Made by a program: the position numbers and the translations under genes
The notes under the pieces: model-generated
The model's database searches: none
What the model saw: only the letters and a program-made list of their open reading frames with translations
What the model was told of the DNA's origin: nothing
In this document: piece after piece, positions 17,082-25,958 of the stretch
Layout: the number at the start of each line of letters is the position of its first letter
Numbering within the stretch: the stretch's first letter is position 1
Assembly: GCF_900111935.1 (NCBI RefSeq)
Contig: NZ_FOYN01000001.1
Span: forward strand, 310,001-374,000
Reading direction: 5' to 3'
Origin: Halorubrum sodomense
Lineage (GTDB): Archaea > Halobacteriota > Halobacteria > Halobacteriales > Haloferacaceae
Length of the DNA stretch: 64,000 nt

Positions 17082-18359
17082 ATGGACGTACGAACGGTTG
17101 CCGACCTCTCGCCGGCCGAGCGTCGCGCCTTCTTCGAGCGCGACGCCGGCGTCGAGGGGGTCCGCGAGGACGTGCGAGGCATCGTCGAGCGGGTCCGCGA
17201 GGAGGGCGACGTCGCGGTCCGCGAGTTCGCGGAGGAGTTCGACGGGGTCGCCGTCGGCAACGTCGACGTGACGGACGCGGCGGAACGGGCGCACGACGAA
17301 CTGGCCGACGCGGACGACCCGGTCCTCGACGCCGTTCGGGAGGCGGCCGCGAACGTCCGCGAGTTCCACGAGCGCCAGCGCCCCGAGGACTGGCGCGACG
17401 ACTTCGACGGCCGAGAGCTGGGTCGCCGCTTCCGCCCCATCGACCGCGTCGGGGTGTACGTGCCGGGCGGGTCGGCCGCGTATCCCTCCAGCGCGCTGAT
17501 GGGCGTTATCCCCGCGGTCGTCGCCGGCGTCGACCACGTCGCGGTCGCGACCCCGCCCGCGGAGGAGCTCAACCCCGTCACGCTCGCGGCGATCCACGAG
17601 GCGGGCGCCGACGCGGTGTATCAGGTCGGCGGCGCGCAGGCCATCGCCGCGCTCGCGTACGGGACGGAGACGGTGACGCGGGTCCAGAAGGTGGTCGGCC
17701 CGGGCAACAAGTGGGTCACCGCGGCCAAGTCGATCGTCCAGGGCGACGTGGAGATCGACTTCCTCGCCGGCCCGAGCGAGGTCCTCGTCCTCGCGGACGG
17801 GACCGCCGACCCGGACCTCGTCGCGGCGGATCTGGTCGCGCAGGCCGAACACGACCCGAACGCATCCGTGGTCGCGGTCACCCCCGACGCCGACCTCGCC
17901 GCGGCGGTCGCCGCGGCGGTCGACGACCAGGCCGCCGAGCGCGAGCGCGAGGAGACGATCCGGGCCGCCCTCGACAGCGACGCCTCCGGCGTCCTCCACG
18001 CGCGTTCGATGCCCGAGGCGGTGCTGTTCGCCGAGGAGTACGCGGCCGAGCACCTCTCGATCGCCGCCGACGACGACGAGGCCCTCCTCGACCGGATCAC
18101 GAACGCCGGATCGGTGTTCCTCGGTCCGTACTCCCCGGTAGCCGCCGGTGACTACGCGGCCGGAACGAACCACGTGCTGCCGACGAACGGCGGCGCGAAG
18201 CGGTACGGCGGGCTCTCCGTCGACACGTTCCTCCGGTCGTCGACGGTCCAGCGGCTCGACCGCGACGCCCTCGACGACCTCTCGGAGACGATCACGTCGC
18301 TCGCGGAGGCCGAGGGGCTGGAGGCGCACGCCGAGAGCGTGCGGAAGCGGTTCGAGTGA
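17082..18359 (+). CDS. hisD: Histidinol dehydrogenase
   Basis: The enzyme catalyses the last two oxidations of histidine synthesis, L-histidinol to histidine, with NAD and zinc. Signature segments include DRVGVYVPGGSAAYPSS, QVGGAQAIAALAYGTETV, KVVGPGNKWVTAAK, DFLAGPSEVLVLAD and AEHLSI. The length of 425 residues is normal. It stands alone here without other his genes, which is common in haloarchaea. Confidence 0.96.
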   Translation: MDVRTVADLSPAERRAFFERDAGVEGVREDVRGIVERVREEGDVAVREFAEEFDGVAVGNVDVTDAAERAHDELADADDPVLDAVREAAANVREFHERQRPEDWRDDFDGRELGRRFRPIDRVGVYVPGGSAAYPSSALMGVIPAVVAGVDHVAVATPPAEELNPVTLAAIHEAGADAVYQVGGAQAIAALAYGTETVTRVQKVVGPGNKWVTAAKSIVQGDVEIDFLAGPSEVLVLADGTADPDLVAADLVAQAEHDPNASVVAVTPDADLAAAVAAAVDDQAAEREREETIRAALDSDASGVLHARSMPEAVLFAEEYAAEHLSIAADDDEALLDRITNAGSVFLGPYSPVAAGDYAAGTNHVLPTNGGAKRYGGLSVDTFLRSSTVQRLDRDALDDLSETITSLAEAEGLEAHAESVRKRFE

Positions 18360-18428
18360 GGGGCCGACCCGCCCGATCGGATCGACCCGGTCGGCAGGGT
18401 TTTGAGTGTCGGCACCGAACAGGTTCGC

Positions 18429-18803
18429 ATGAGTACCGAACCGGCCGACACCGGGACCGAGGGGAACGACCCGGCGATCGAGGTGACTCCGGACGCCGCC
18501 GAGGAGGCGCTCTCGCTGCTGGAAGGCGAGGGGCTCGACACCGACGTCGCCGGACTGCGGCTGTTCGTCCAGCAGGGCGGCTGTGCGGGGCTGTCGTACG
18601 GGATGCGCTTCGACACCGAGCCGGAGGACGACGATCTCGTCGTGGAGCACCACGGGCTCCGGGTGTTCGTCGATCCCGCGAGCAGGAACTACATCGGCGG
18701 GAGCACGCTCGACTACGAACACGGGCTCCAGGCCGCCGGCTTCGAGGTCGAGAACCCGAACGTCGTCTCGGAGTGCGGCTGCGGCGAGTCGTTCCGGACG
18801 TAG
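18429..18803 (+). CDS. HesB/IscA-type iron-sulfur carrier
   Basis: This is an A-type carrier that accepts and delivers Fe-S clusters. The three conserved cysteines are present: Cys52 (GGCAGLSYGM) and Cys116/Cys118 (ECGCGESF). I use the ATG at 18429 rather than an in-frame TTG nine codons upstream, because a TATA-like gttttga near 18399-18405 sits about 27 bp before it. The N-terminal 15 residues are an acidic haloarchaeal extension. Confidence 0.9.
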   Translation: MSTEPADTGTEGNDPAIEVTPDAAEEALSLLEGEGLDTDVAGLRLFVQQGGCAGLSYGMRFDTEPEDDDLVVEHHGLRVFVDPASRNYIGGSTLDYEHGLQAAGFEVENPNVVSECGCGESFRT

Positions 18804-18882
18804 CGAGTCGCGGTTCGATTCTCAGGTTTTCTACCGACGTGCGAGTCCGCCGCTTAAGTCGCTCCGACGGGTAGCGGGAGCC

Positions 18883-19128
18883 ATGAGTCTAGAAGCGTCG
18901 ACGACGCCGAGCGGCGAGCGGGTGTACACCGACCGGTCGCGCACCGAGCGCGGCGCGGACGGCCCCTTCTACCTCGTGTTCGCGGACGAGGCGGGCGAGT
19001 CCCGCTGGGGGTTCCGCTGCGGCAACTGCGAGTCGTTCGACACCGCGATGGACACGATGGGCCGGATCCAGTGTACCGAGTGCGGCAACCTCCGGAAGCC
19101 GGACGAGTGGGACGCGGCCCACGAGTGA
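18883..19128 (+). CDS. Small zinc-binding haloarchaeal protein (DUF5816-like)
   Basis: The protein has 81 residues. Two CxxC pairs, CGNCESFD and CTECGNLRKP, about 20 residues apart, form a likely zinc ribbon preceded by a conserved FYLVFADE strand. It resembles the haloarchaeal DUF5816 type, as recalled from family knowledge rather than searched. A TATA-like gcttaagt (about 18853-18860) precedes the ATG. Confidence 0.75.
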   Translation: MSLEASTTPSGERVYTDRSRTERGADGPFYLVFADEAGESRWGFRCGNCESFDTAMDTMGRIQCTECGNLRKPDEWDAAHE

Positions 19129-19263
19129 GGATCCGCCGGACCGCTCGTCTCCGGAGACGGGCCGAGTTCGCGGTTCTCCCGGCCGTTCCGGGCGACCAGC
19201 GTGATTCTCTGAGCCCGAAATCGTGGGAAAGTTTATCACGGATGGTGCCGAACTCCGAAGCAG

Positions 19264-19602
19264 ATGGCCACTGCGAGCATCCCCCCGACGACCGAGGCCA
19301 GAGACGTCTTCCGCGAACTGGGATACACCGTCTCCGAGGGCGGACGAGAGTTCGTCGCCGAGCGCAAGTGGCGGCGCGTGTTCGTGACGGTGCTGTGTCT
19401 GGACGACGACGATCTCGACCCGTATCTCGCAGACGGCGGCGACACGCCGAGACTCCGGTGTTTCGTCACGTGGCGCGACCGCGCGGCCGACCTCCAGGAG
19501 CGGCTCGTCGCCGCGAAACCCCCCTACGACTGGGCGGTGATCGGCATCGACCGCGACGGCGAGGACTTCGCCGTGATGGAAGGCGCGCCCGGCAGTCCGT
19601 AG
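19264..19602 (+). CDS. Conserved hypothetical protein
   Basis: The product is 112 residues with an alternating alpha/beta pattern and no membrane segment. A helix (EARDVFRELGY), strands (RRVFVTVLCLD; RLRCFVTW) and a C-terminal DWAVIGIDRDGEDF strand are visible. A good TATA-like box (agtttatcac, about 19227-19236) places a leaderless start at 19264. I do not recognise a function. Confidence 0.7.
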   Translation: MATASIPPTTEARDVFRELGYTVSEGGREFVAERKWRRVFVTVLCLDDDDLDPYLADGGDTPRLRCFVTWRDRAADLQERLVAAKPPYDWAVIGIDRDGEDFAVMEGAPGSP

Positions 19603-19680
19603 CCGGGCGGCGACTCCCTCCGTCTCCGCCGTCCCCCGACGCGTATTTTTATCCCCCCGTGTTCCCTACCGACACGTGAC

Positions 19681-19881
19681 ATGGTCTTCAAGAAGATCAC
19701 GCTGATCGGGACGAGCGAGGAGAGCTTCGACGCCGCGGCCGACGACGCCATCGACCGCGCGGAGGACACCCTCGACAACGTCTACTGGGTGGAGGTAGAG
19801 GAGTTCGGGGTAGAGCTCCAGTCCGCGGCCGACCGCGAGTACCAGGCCGAGGTCGAGGTCGCGTTCGAGCTGGAGGGCTGA
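19681..19881 (+). CDS. Dodecin (flavin storage protein)
   Basis: Dodecin is a 12-subunit hollow shell that binds riboflavin/lumichrome and protects the cell from flavin photochemistry. The 66-residue sequence has the flavin-stacking Trp36 ([13 protein letters not shown]) and Gln55, at the same positions as in Halobacterium salinarum dodecin. A TATA-like atttttatcc (about 19644-19653) lies upstream. It is a free-standing gene. Confidence 0.94.
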   Translation: MVFKKITLIGTSEESFDAAADDAIDRAEDTLDNVYWVEVEEFGVELQSAADREYQAEVEVAFELEG

Positions 19882-19903
19882 GCGCGGTCCGCGGTTTTTA
19901 CGG

Positions 19904-20377
19904 TTTATAAACGGTCGCGAGCGGTGCCGGTGTCTCTTTATAAGCAGTGGAGCGCGGATCGTCGACTCACACTGCCGAAGCCTCAGCCGCTCGGCTGTAC
20001 GATGGGGCGGTTTATAAACGATCGATCGACGACGAACACCGCCGAAGCCCCAGCCGGGAGGCGGCCTGACGCTCGCTGTCGCCCGAAAATCTCCGATTTT
20101 CGGGATGACGAGAGAGCTTCGCTCTCTCGAACCACGCTCCTCACTCGGTCGCTCACTTCGTTCGCTCCCTCGTTGCGGTGCTTGCGTCGCCTCAGGCCGC
20201 CTCGCGCCTGCCCCTTCGAGTCCCGCCCCCGCACCGCACAGCACCTCACGCCTCCCCATCCTCGTCGGGCGCGTCCGTCGGGCTCCCTTCGGTCGCCCTC
20301 GGGGCGCCCGACTCCCTCGCGCGGGCTCCTCGCGACCTCCGCTTCGCTCCGGCCGCTCGCAGGCACGCGCCGCCGCA
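19904..20377 (+). repeat. Dispersed hairpin repeat family, copy 2
   Basis: This occupies the 560-bp gap between dodecin and the AlaX gene. TTTATAA boxes are at 19904, 19937 and 20011; the last two are 74 bp apart, as between boxes 3 and 4 of copy 1. After the last box comes CACCGCCGAAGCCCCAGCC. The main stem AGGCGGCCTGA (20059-20069) pairs with TCAGGCCGCCT (20192-20202). Its loop carries two extra perfect hairpins absent from copy 1: CCCGAAAATC/GATTTTCGGG (20082-20104) and GAGAGAGC/GCTCTCTC (20110-20128). The closing box GCTCGCAGGCACGCGCC is at about 20355-20371. The downstream AlaX promoter lies just outside. Confidence 0.75.
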
Positions 20378-20444
20378 CCGCAGTTCGTCGATGAGTTCCC
20401 GCGCGGCGGCCACCTATTTATCCGCCCGTGCCCACGACCCGGCA

Positions 20445-21710
20445 ATGACCGCTTCACGCGCGCCGGCCGAGCCGACGGTCCGGGAGTTCGAAGCGACGGT
20501 CGACCGCGTCGACGGCCGCGAGGTCGTCCTCGACGAGACGTACTTCTACCCCGAGTCGGGCGGGCAGCCCGCTGACCGGGGAACGCTCGACGGCCACCTC
20601 GTCGACGACGTATTCGAGCGCGACGGGGAGGTGGTCCACCTGCTCGACGACGACGCGGGGGGTTCCCTCGCGCCCGGCGACGAGGTGACGGGCCTGATCG
20701 ACGACGCGTTCCGCACGTACTGCGCTCGCGCGCACACCGCCTCGCACGTGCTGTACGGGGCCGCGCGTCGGATCGCCGACGACCTCGGCTACGCCGGCTT
20801 CGACATCTCTCCGGAGAAGGTCCGCGTCGACCTGACGACGGCCGAGCCGCTGGGCGACGACGAGCTGATCGAGTTAGAGCGGCTCGCCAACCGCGCAGTC
20901 TGGGACTCGCTGCCCGTCTCGTGGGCGACCTACCCGGCCGACGAGGCCCGCGACATCGACGGGATCGCGTTCAACACCAAGACCGAGGAGGGCGCGATGA
21001 GCGGCGGCGACGCGGTCCGCGTCGTGACGGTCGGCGGCGGCGCGGACGCCGGGGGAAACCCGGCTGCGGACCCGGACGCCGCCCCGTGGGACGTCGCCGC
21101 CTGCGGCGGGACCCACGTCGAGAACACCGCGGAGATCGGCCCGATATCGGTGTTGGACCGGTCGAACCCCGGCGAGGGCGTGACCCGCGTCGAGTTCGCG
21201 GTCGGCCCCACCGCGATAGACGAGATCGGCGCGGTCCACGGCGCCGCGCTCGACGCCGCGACGACGCTCGACGCGCGCGTCGGCGACCTCCCGGACGCGG
21301 CCGCCCGCCTCCGCGACGAGGTCGACCGGCTGGAGACGGAGCTCCGAGACGCCCGCGGGGAGCTGCTCGCCGCCCGACTCCGCGACCTCCCGACCGCCGA
21401 CGTCGACGGCGCGCACTGGGCGATCGGGACCGTCGACGACGCCGACCCGAACGAACTGCGGGAGCCGGCGACGGCGGCGGTCGAGGCCGACGGCGACCTC
21501 GACGCCCTCGCCGCGGTCGGGACCGGCGACGCTCCCTTCGTCGTGGTTGCGGCCGACGGTGGCGATGACGCCGGAGTCGACGCGGGCGACGCCGTGAGCG
21601 CGGTCACCGACGAGTTCGGCGGCGGCGGTGGCGGCGGCCCGACGTTCGCGCAGGGCGGCGGCCTGGACGCCGACCCCGAGACGGTCGCCGCGTGGCTCCG
21701 GGAGCGATGA
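20445..21710 (+). CDS. AlaX-type alanyl-tRNA editing protein with DHHA1 domain
   Basis: This is a stand-alone protein of the alanyl-tRNA synthetase editing family that would hydrolyse Ser- or Gly-tRNA(Ala). The zinc-binding signature is complete: HTASH (His97, His101) and CGGTH (Cys220, His224). A coiled coil (about residues 280-310) and a Gly-rich DHHA1 module (GGGGGGPTFAQGGG) follow, so it is the long AlaX form. The ATG at 20445 is 29 bp after a TATA-like tatttatcc (20414-20422). Frames extending upstream run into the repeat and are rejected. Its end overlaps the next gene by 4 bp. Confidence 0.88.
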   Translation: MTASRAPAEPTVREFEATVDRVDGREVVLDETYFYPESGGQPADRGTLDGHLVDDVFERDGEVVHLLDDDAGGSLAPGDEVTGLIDDAFRTYCARAHTASHVLYGAARRIADDLGYAGFDISPEKVRVDLTTAEPLGDDELIELERLANRAVWDSLPVSWATYPADEARDIDGIAFNTKTEEGAMSGGDAVRVVTVGGGADAGGNPAADPDAAPWDVAACGGTHVENTAEIGPISVLDRSNPGEGVTRVEFAVGPTAIDEIGAVHGAALDAATTLDARVGDLPDAAARLRDEVDRLETELRDARGELLAARLRDLPTADVDGAHWAIGTVDDADPNELREPATAAVEADGDLDALAAVGTGDAPFVVVAADGGDDAGVDAGDAVSAVTDEFGGGGGGGPTFAQGGGLDADPETVAAWLRER

Positions 21711-22711
21711 CCGGGAAGCTCGGTCCCGACGCGCTCGCGGCGGCGCTCGCGGCGACCGGCGCGGCGGACCCGACCGTGACGCAGGGGCCCGCTTACGGCG
21801 AGGACGCGGCCGCGATCGACCTGGCCGGCGCCGGCGAGACGCTCGTCGTCGCGGCCGATCCCCTCTCGCTGGCCGCGGCGTCGGTCGGCACTTTGGCGGT
21901 CCACGTCGCCTGTAACGACGTCGCCGCGAGCGGCGCCGACCCGCGGTGGCTCACGCACACGCTCTTCCTGCCCGACGACGACCTCGACCGGCTCGGGGCC
22001 GTCGTCGAGCAGGTCGACGCGACCGCGAGCGACCTCGGGTGCGCGGTCGTCGGGGGGCACACCGAGGTGCTGGACGCGCTCTCCCGTCCGCTCTGCTCGA
22101 TGACGGCGATGGGAACCACGGACCGCTTCGTGTCGAGCGGCGGCGCCGAGCCGGGCGACCGCCTCCTCCTCACGAAGGGGGCGGCGATCGAGGCGACCGC
22201 GATCCTCGCGAGCGACTTCCGCGAGGCGTGCCGCGAGGCCGGCGTCCCGGCCGCGACGCTCGATTCCGCCGCCGACTTCCTCGACGAGGTGAGCGTCGTC
22301 CCCGACGCGGCCGCGGTCCGCGACGCCGCGACCGCGCTCCACGACCCGACCGAGGGCGGCGTGGCGACCGCGCTCGTCGAGATGGCCTCGGCCAGCGGGG
22401 GCGCCTTCGCCGTCGAGCGCGACGCGGTCCCGGTCCGCCCCGAGACCCGCGCCTGCTGTGACGCGCTCGGCGTCGACCCGCTCGCGGCGTTCGGCTCCGG
22501 CGCGCTGCTGGCGGCCGTCCCGCCGGAGCGGGTCGACGACGCGCTCGACGCGCTCGACGCCGCCGGGATCGAGGGGGCGGCGATCGGCGTCGTCGAGTCC
22601 CCCGCCGACGAGTCGGCGGCGGGGACCGTCCGGATCGACGGCGAGCCGCTCGCGGAGCCGCCCCGGGACGAGCTGTACCCGTTGTGGGAGGCGCGCGAGG
22701 CGGAGACGTAG
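21707..22711 (+). CDS. AIR synthase-related protein (PurM/HypE-like fold)
   Basis: The 334-residue protein has the two-domain PurM/SelD/HypE ATP-binding fold. Visible segments are GEDAAAIDL, HVACNDVAASGADPRWLTHTL, VVGGHTEVLD, GDRLLLTKGAAIEATAILA and DPTEGGVATALVEMA. It resembles archaeal HypE-like proteins, but no hydrogenase genes are nearby and no terminal cysteine peptide is present. It is therefore probably not a hydrogenase maturase. The ATGA overlap with the AlaX gene implies translational coupling. Substrate unknown. Confidence 0.82.
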   Translation: MTGKLGPDALAAALAATGAADPTVTQGPAYGEDAAAIDLAGAGETLVVAADPLSLAAASVGTLAVHVACNDVAASGADPRWLTHTLFLPDDDLDRLGAVVEQVDATASDLGCAVVGGHTEVLDALSRPLCSMTAMGTTDRFVSSGGAEPGDRLLLTKGAAIEATAILASDFREACREAGVPAATLDSAADFLDEVSVVPDAAAVRDAATALHDPTEGGVATALVEMASASGGAFAVERDAVPVRPETRACCDALGVDPLAAFGSGALLAAVPPERVDDALDALDAAGIEGAAIGVVESPADESAAGTVRIDGEPLAEPPRDELYPLWEAREAET

Positions 22712-22798
22712 GTCGCCCCGATACCGGCCGACGGTCCGTCGGTCGAGCTCGCCTCGCCGATCGCTCACCTTTTTCGGTGAGGGACCGAACTCCGTCTC

Positions 22799-23983
22799 AT
22801 GACCGGAGCACGCGTCGGGTCGGCGCTCACCGACGAGCAGGTAGCGGTCCGCGACCTCGTTCGCGAGTTCGCGGCCGAGGAGGTCCGGCCCACCGCGGCC
22901 GAGGCGGACGAGACGGAGGCGTTCCCCGAAGACGTCTGGGACGGGCTCGCGGAGCTCGGCCTCACGGGGCTGACGGTCCCGGAGGAGTACGGCGGGTTCG
23001 GCGCCGACGAGACGACCTACGCGGTCGCGAACGAGGCGCTGGCGCACGGGTCGCTCGCGGTCGCGACCGCCCTCTCCGTCCACTGTCTCGCGACCTCCTG
23101 TATCGCCGAGTTCGGCACGGAACCGCAGCGCGAGGCGTGGCTGCCGGAGATGGCGGAGACGGGTCGGCCGGTCGGCATGTTCTGTCTCTCCGAGCCGCAG
23201 GCGGGCTCGAACCCGGCCCAGATGGCGACCACCGCCACGTACGACCCCGAGACCGACGAGTACGTCCTGAACGGCGAGAAGCAGTGGATCACGAACGGGG
23301 AGCGCGGCGGCGTCGCCGTCGTCTTCGCGAAGGCCGCGCGCGAGGGCGGCGACGGCCGTTCCGCCGAGGCCGACGACGCGATCACCCAGTTCCTCGTGCC
23401 GGCCGACACTGACGGCTTCGAGGTCGGCAAGAAGGAGGAGAAGCTCGGCCTCCGCGCGTCGGACACCACCGGCATCACGTTCGACGACTGCCGGATCCCC
23501 GCCGAGAACCGGCTCACCGAGGAGGGGAAGGGGCTCTCTGCGGCCTTCCGGACGCTCACCGAGGGGCGGATCGGCATCGCGGCGCAGGCGGTCGGCGTCG
23601 CGCAGGCCGCGCTCGACGAGGCGAAATCGTACGCGACGGAGCGCGAGCAGTTCGACCGCCCGATCGGTGACATCCAGACGATCCGGCACAAGCTCGCGGA
23701 GATGTCGACCGACGTGTCGGCGGCGCGGCTGCTCGTCCGCGAGGCGTGCCGGCAGGCGGAGGCGGGCGAGGACTACCGCGTCGCCGCCTCGAAGGCGAAG
23801 TACCGCGCCAGCGAGGCCGCGATGTCGGTGACGAACGAGGCGGTCCAGATCCACGGCGGCTACGGCTACACGACCGAGTTCGACGTCGAGCGCCTCTACC
23901 GCGACGCGAAGATCACGGAGATCTACGAGGGGACGACGGAGATCCAGAAGACGATCATCGCCCGGGGGGTGTTGGGGGAATGA
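22799..23983 (+). CDS. Acyl-CoA dehydrogenase
   Basis: This is an FAD-dependent dehydrogenase of acyl-CoA beta-oxidation or branched-chain catabolism. Family signatures are MFCLSEPQAGSNPAQM, YVLNGEKQWITNG, GLRASDTTGITFDDCRIP and QIHGGYGYTTEFDVER. The catalytic glutamate lies in IYEGTTEIQ near the C-terminus. At 394 residues it has full length. A TATA-like cacctttttcgg precedes the ATG. The stop codon overlaps the ATG of the next gene. Confidence 0.93.
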   Translation: MTGARVGSALTDEQVAVRDLVREFAAEEVRPTAAEADETEAFPEDVWDGLAELGLTGLTVPEEYGGFGADETTYAVANEALAHGSLAVATALSVHCLATSCIAEFGTEPQREAWLPEMAETGRPVGMFCLSEPQAGSNPAQMATTATYDPETDEYVLNGEKQWITNGERGGVAVVFAKAAREGGDGRSAEADDAITQFLVPADTDGFEVGKKEEKLGLRASDTTGITFDDCRIPAENRLTEEGKGLSAAFRTLTEGRIGIAAQAVGVAQAALDEAKSYATEREQFDRPIGDIQTIRHKLAEMSTDVSAARLLVREACRQAEAGEDYRVAASKAKYRASEAAMSVTNEAVQIHGGYGYTTEFDVERLYRDAKITEIYEGTTEIQKTIIARGVLGE

Positions 23984-24615
23984 GCGGCGTCGACGCCGAT
24001 GGCGCGGCCCGCGACTCCCGCGACCCGGTCGCCCTCGGCTCGCGGCTCGCCGGCTACGACGCGGTCGTCTACGACCTCGACGGCACCCTCGTCGAACTCG
24101 CGGTCGACTGGGACGCCGTCGCGGACGCGGTCCTCGACGTGTACGCCGACCACGCGCTCATTCCGCCGACCGAGGAGCTGTGGGGGCTGCTCGGCGCGGC
24201 CGACGAGTACGGGATCCGCGCCGAGGTCGAGGAGGCGATCGCGGGCCACGAGCGCGCCGGCGCCCGCGAATCGACCCGCCTCCCGCTCGGTGATCGACTC
24301 GCGGCCGGGGCCGCGGACGGCGACGCCGCTGACTCACGTTCCCGCGTCGGCGTCTGCTCGCTCAACTGCGAGGAGGCGTGTCGGATCGCGATCGAGGCCC
24401 GCGGGCTCGACGACGCCGTCCTCTCGGACGCGATCGTCGGCCGCGACACCGTCGACAGCCACAAGCCGGACCCGGAGTCGCTGCTCGCGGCGATCGATCG
24501 GCTCGGTGGCGTCCCCGAGGACGCGCTGTTCGTCGGGGACTCGCGGCGCGACGCGGTCGCCGCCGAGCGCGGCGGCGTCGACTTCGCGTGGGCCTCCGAC
24601 CTGCTCGGGGAGTAG
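23980..24615 (+). CDS. HAD-superfamily hydrolase (phosphatase)
   Basis: HAD motif I is VVYDLDGTLVEL with the nucleophile Asp. Motif II is VGVCSLNCE, where Ser replaces the usual Thr-Asn context. The motif III lysine is in DSHKPDPESL, and motif IV is ALFVGDSRRDAVAA. It is likely a small-molecule phosphatase, for example phosphoglycolate phosphatase-like, but substrate is unresolved. The ATG overlaps the upstream acyl-CoA dehydrogenase stop (ATGA), so the two are co-translated. Confidence 0.88.
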   Translation: MSGVDADGAARDSRDPVALGSRLAGYDAVVYDLDGTLVELAVDWDAVADAVLDVYADHALIPPTEELWGLLGAADEYGIRAEVEEAIAGHERAGARESTRLPLGDRLAAGAADGDAADSRSRVGVCSLNCEEACRIAIEARGLDDAVLSDAIVGRDTVDSHKPDPESLLAAIDRLGGVPEDALFVGDSRRDAVAAERGGVDFAWASDLLGE

Positions 24616-24665
24616 CGCGGGGCGGTCGAGGGCGAGGCGAACGGGGACGGGCCGCGAGCGCGCGC

Positions 24666-24968
24666 TCAGGCGTGCTCTTCGGTTTCGTCGCCCGTCGGTT
24701 CGCCGTCGCTGCCTTCGTCTCCCTCCGAGTCGCCGTCGCCCGTCTCGGCCCGCTTCGCGTACAGCGCGACGGCGACCGCGGTGACGAACCAGATCGGTGC
24801 GCCGACCCGGACCGCGAACGCGGCGCGCGCGCCCCACGACTCCAGCGTCACGAGCGTCGACAGCAGGGCCGCGGCGGGCGCGCCCACGAGAATGGTGACG
24901 ACGAACGTCGTCTGCATCACCCACGCGTAGTCGACCCCCTCGTACTCGGCCCGCTCGACTGGTTGCAC
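24666..24968 (-). CDS. Small two-helix membrane protein (DUF5822-like)
   Basis: The 100-residue product begins MQPVERAEYEGVDYAWVMQT and has two transmembrane helices (about residues 18-42 and 50-72). It ends in an acidic tail. The start is GTG at 24968, since an extension upstream runs through sequence antisense to panB. It resembles the haloarchaeal DUF5822 type from memory. A weak TATA-like CGATTTGCC is about 25 bp upstream. Confidence 0.68.
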   Translation of the reverse strand: MQPVERAEYEGVDYAWVMQTTFVVTILVGAPAAALLSTLVTLESWGARAAFAVRVGAPIWFVTAVAVALYAKRAETGDGDSEGDEGSDGEPTGDETEEHA

Positions 24969-25100
24969 GCGAGAGACTCCGCGGTGAAGCGGCAAATCGG
25001 TGGCGGTCGGCCCGCGGCGACGGTCTGCTCGCGGCGGCCTCGCCGTGTCGGCTTTCCGGTTCCCGACGATTTTACCACGCGGCGCGGGTGACTCGGAGGT

Positions 25101-25907
25101 ATGACCACGACGCGGGGACTCCGGGAGGGCGACGATCCGATCACGATGCTCACCGCCTACGACGCCCCGACGGCGGCGGTCGTCGACGAGGCCGGGATCG
25201 ATATCGCCCTCGTCGGTGACAGCATGGGCAACGCCGCCCTCGGCTACGACTCCACGCTCCCCGTGACGTTCGACGAGGTCGCGAGCCGGACCGCGGCGGT
25301 CGCGCGCGCGACGGAGGACGCCCTCGTCGTCGCCGACATGCCGTTCCTCTCGTTCGGCGTCGACGAGGCCGACTCCGTCCGCAACGCCGGCCGCCTGCTG
25401 AAGGAGGCGAACGCCGACGCGGTGAAGATCGAGAGCGGCCCGCACACGGTCGAGACCACCCGCCGCATGACCGAGGTCGGGATCCCGGTCATGGCGCACC
25501 TCGGCTTGACCCCACAGCACGTGAACCGGCTCGGCGGCTACACCCGACAGGGGACCGAGCAGGAGGCCGCCGAGGAGATAATCGAGCTGGCGGGCGACCA
25601 CGCCGACGCCGGCGCGTTCGCGCTCGTGTTGGAACACGTCCCCGCGAACCTCGCGGGCGCGGTGACGGAGGCGCTCGATATCCCGACGATCGGCATCGGT
25701 GCGGGGCCCGACTGCGACGGCCAGGTCCTCGTGATCAACGACGCGGTCGGCCTCGGGGAGTGGTCGCCGCCGTTCGCGAGGCGGTTCGGGGACGTGCGCG
25801 GGGAGATGGTCGACGCCGTCGAGGCGTACCGGGAGGCCGTGACGACCGGCGAGTTCCCGGCCGAGGAACACTCGCACGTCGAGGAGGATCTGGAGGACCT
25901 GTACTGA
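25101..25907 (+). CDS. panB: 3-methyl-2-oxobutanoate hydroxymethyltransferase
   Basis: PanB makes ketopantoate from 2-oxoisovalerate and methylene donor, the first committed step toward pantothenate and coenzyme A. Conserved segments are MLTAYDAPTA, LVGDSMGNAALGYDST, VVADMPFLSFG, VKIESG, MAHLGLTPQHVNRLGGY, IGIGAGPDCDGQVLVINDAVGL and the late SPPFARRF. The 268 residues cover the complete barrel. A TATA-like gattttacc (25069-25077) precedes the ATG. Confidence 0.95.
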   Translation: MTTTRGLREGDDPITMLTAYDAPTAAVVDEAGIDIALVGDSMGNAALGYDSTLPVTFDEVASRTAAVARATEDALVVADMPFLSFGVDEADSVRNAGRLLKEANADAVKIESGPHTVETTRRMTEVGIPVMAHLGLTPQHVNRLGGYTRQGTEQEAAEEIIELAGDHADAGAFALVLEHVPANLAGAVTEALDIPTIGIGAGPDCDGQVLVINDAVGLGEWSPPFARRFGDVRGEMVDAVEAYREAVTTGEFPAEEHSHVEEDLEDLY

Positions 25908-25958
25908 CGGGCGCGGCCGGCCGGGCCCGACCCCGTCGCACCCGTTCCTCCCGCGTTC

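Noticed and set aside
20178-20444. N-terminal extension of the AlaX gene by about 89 codons
   Set aside because: The extension is the 3' part of dispersed repeat copy 2. A TATA-like box 29 bp before the ATG at 20445 supports the shorter start.
21707-22711. Assignment as hydrogenase maturase HypE
   Set aside because: No hydrogenase or other hyp genes are nearby and the C-terminal cysteine peptide of HypE is missing; only the fold family is supported.
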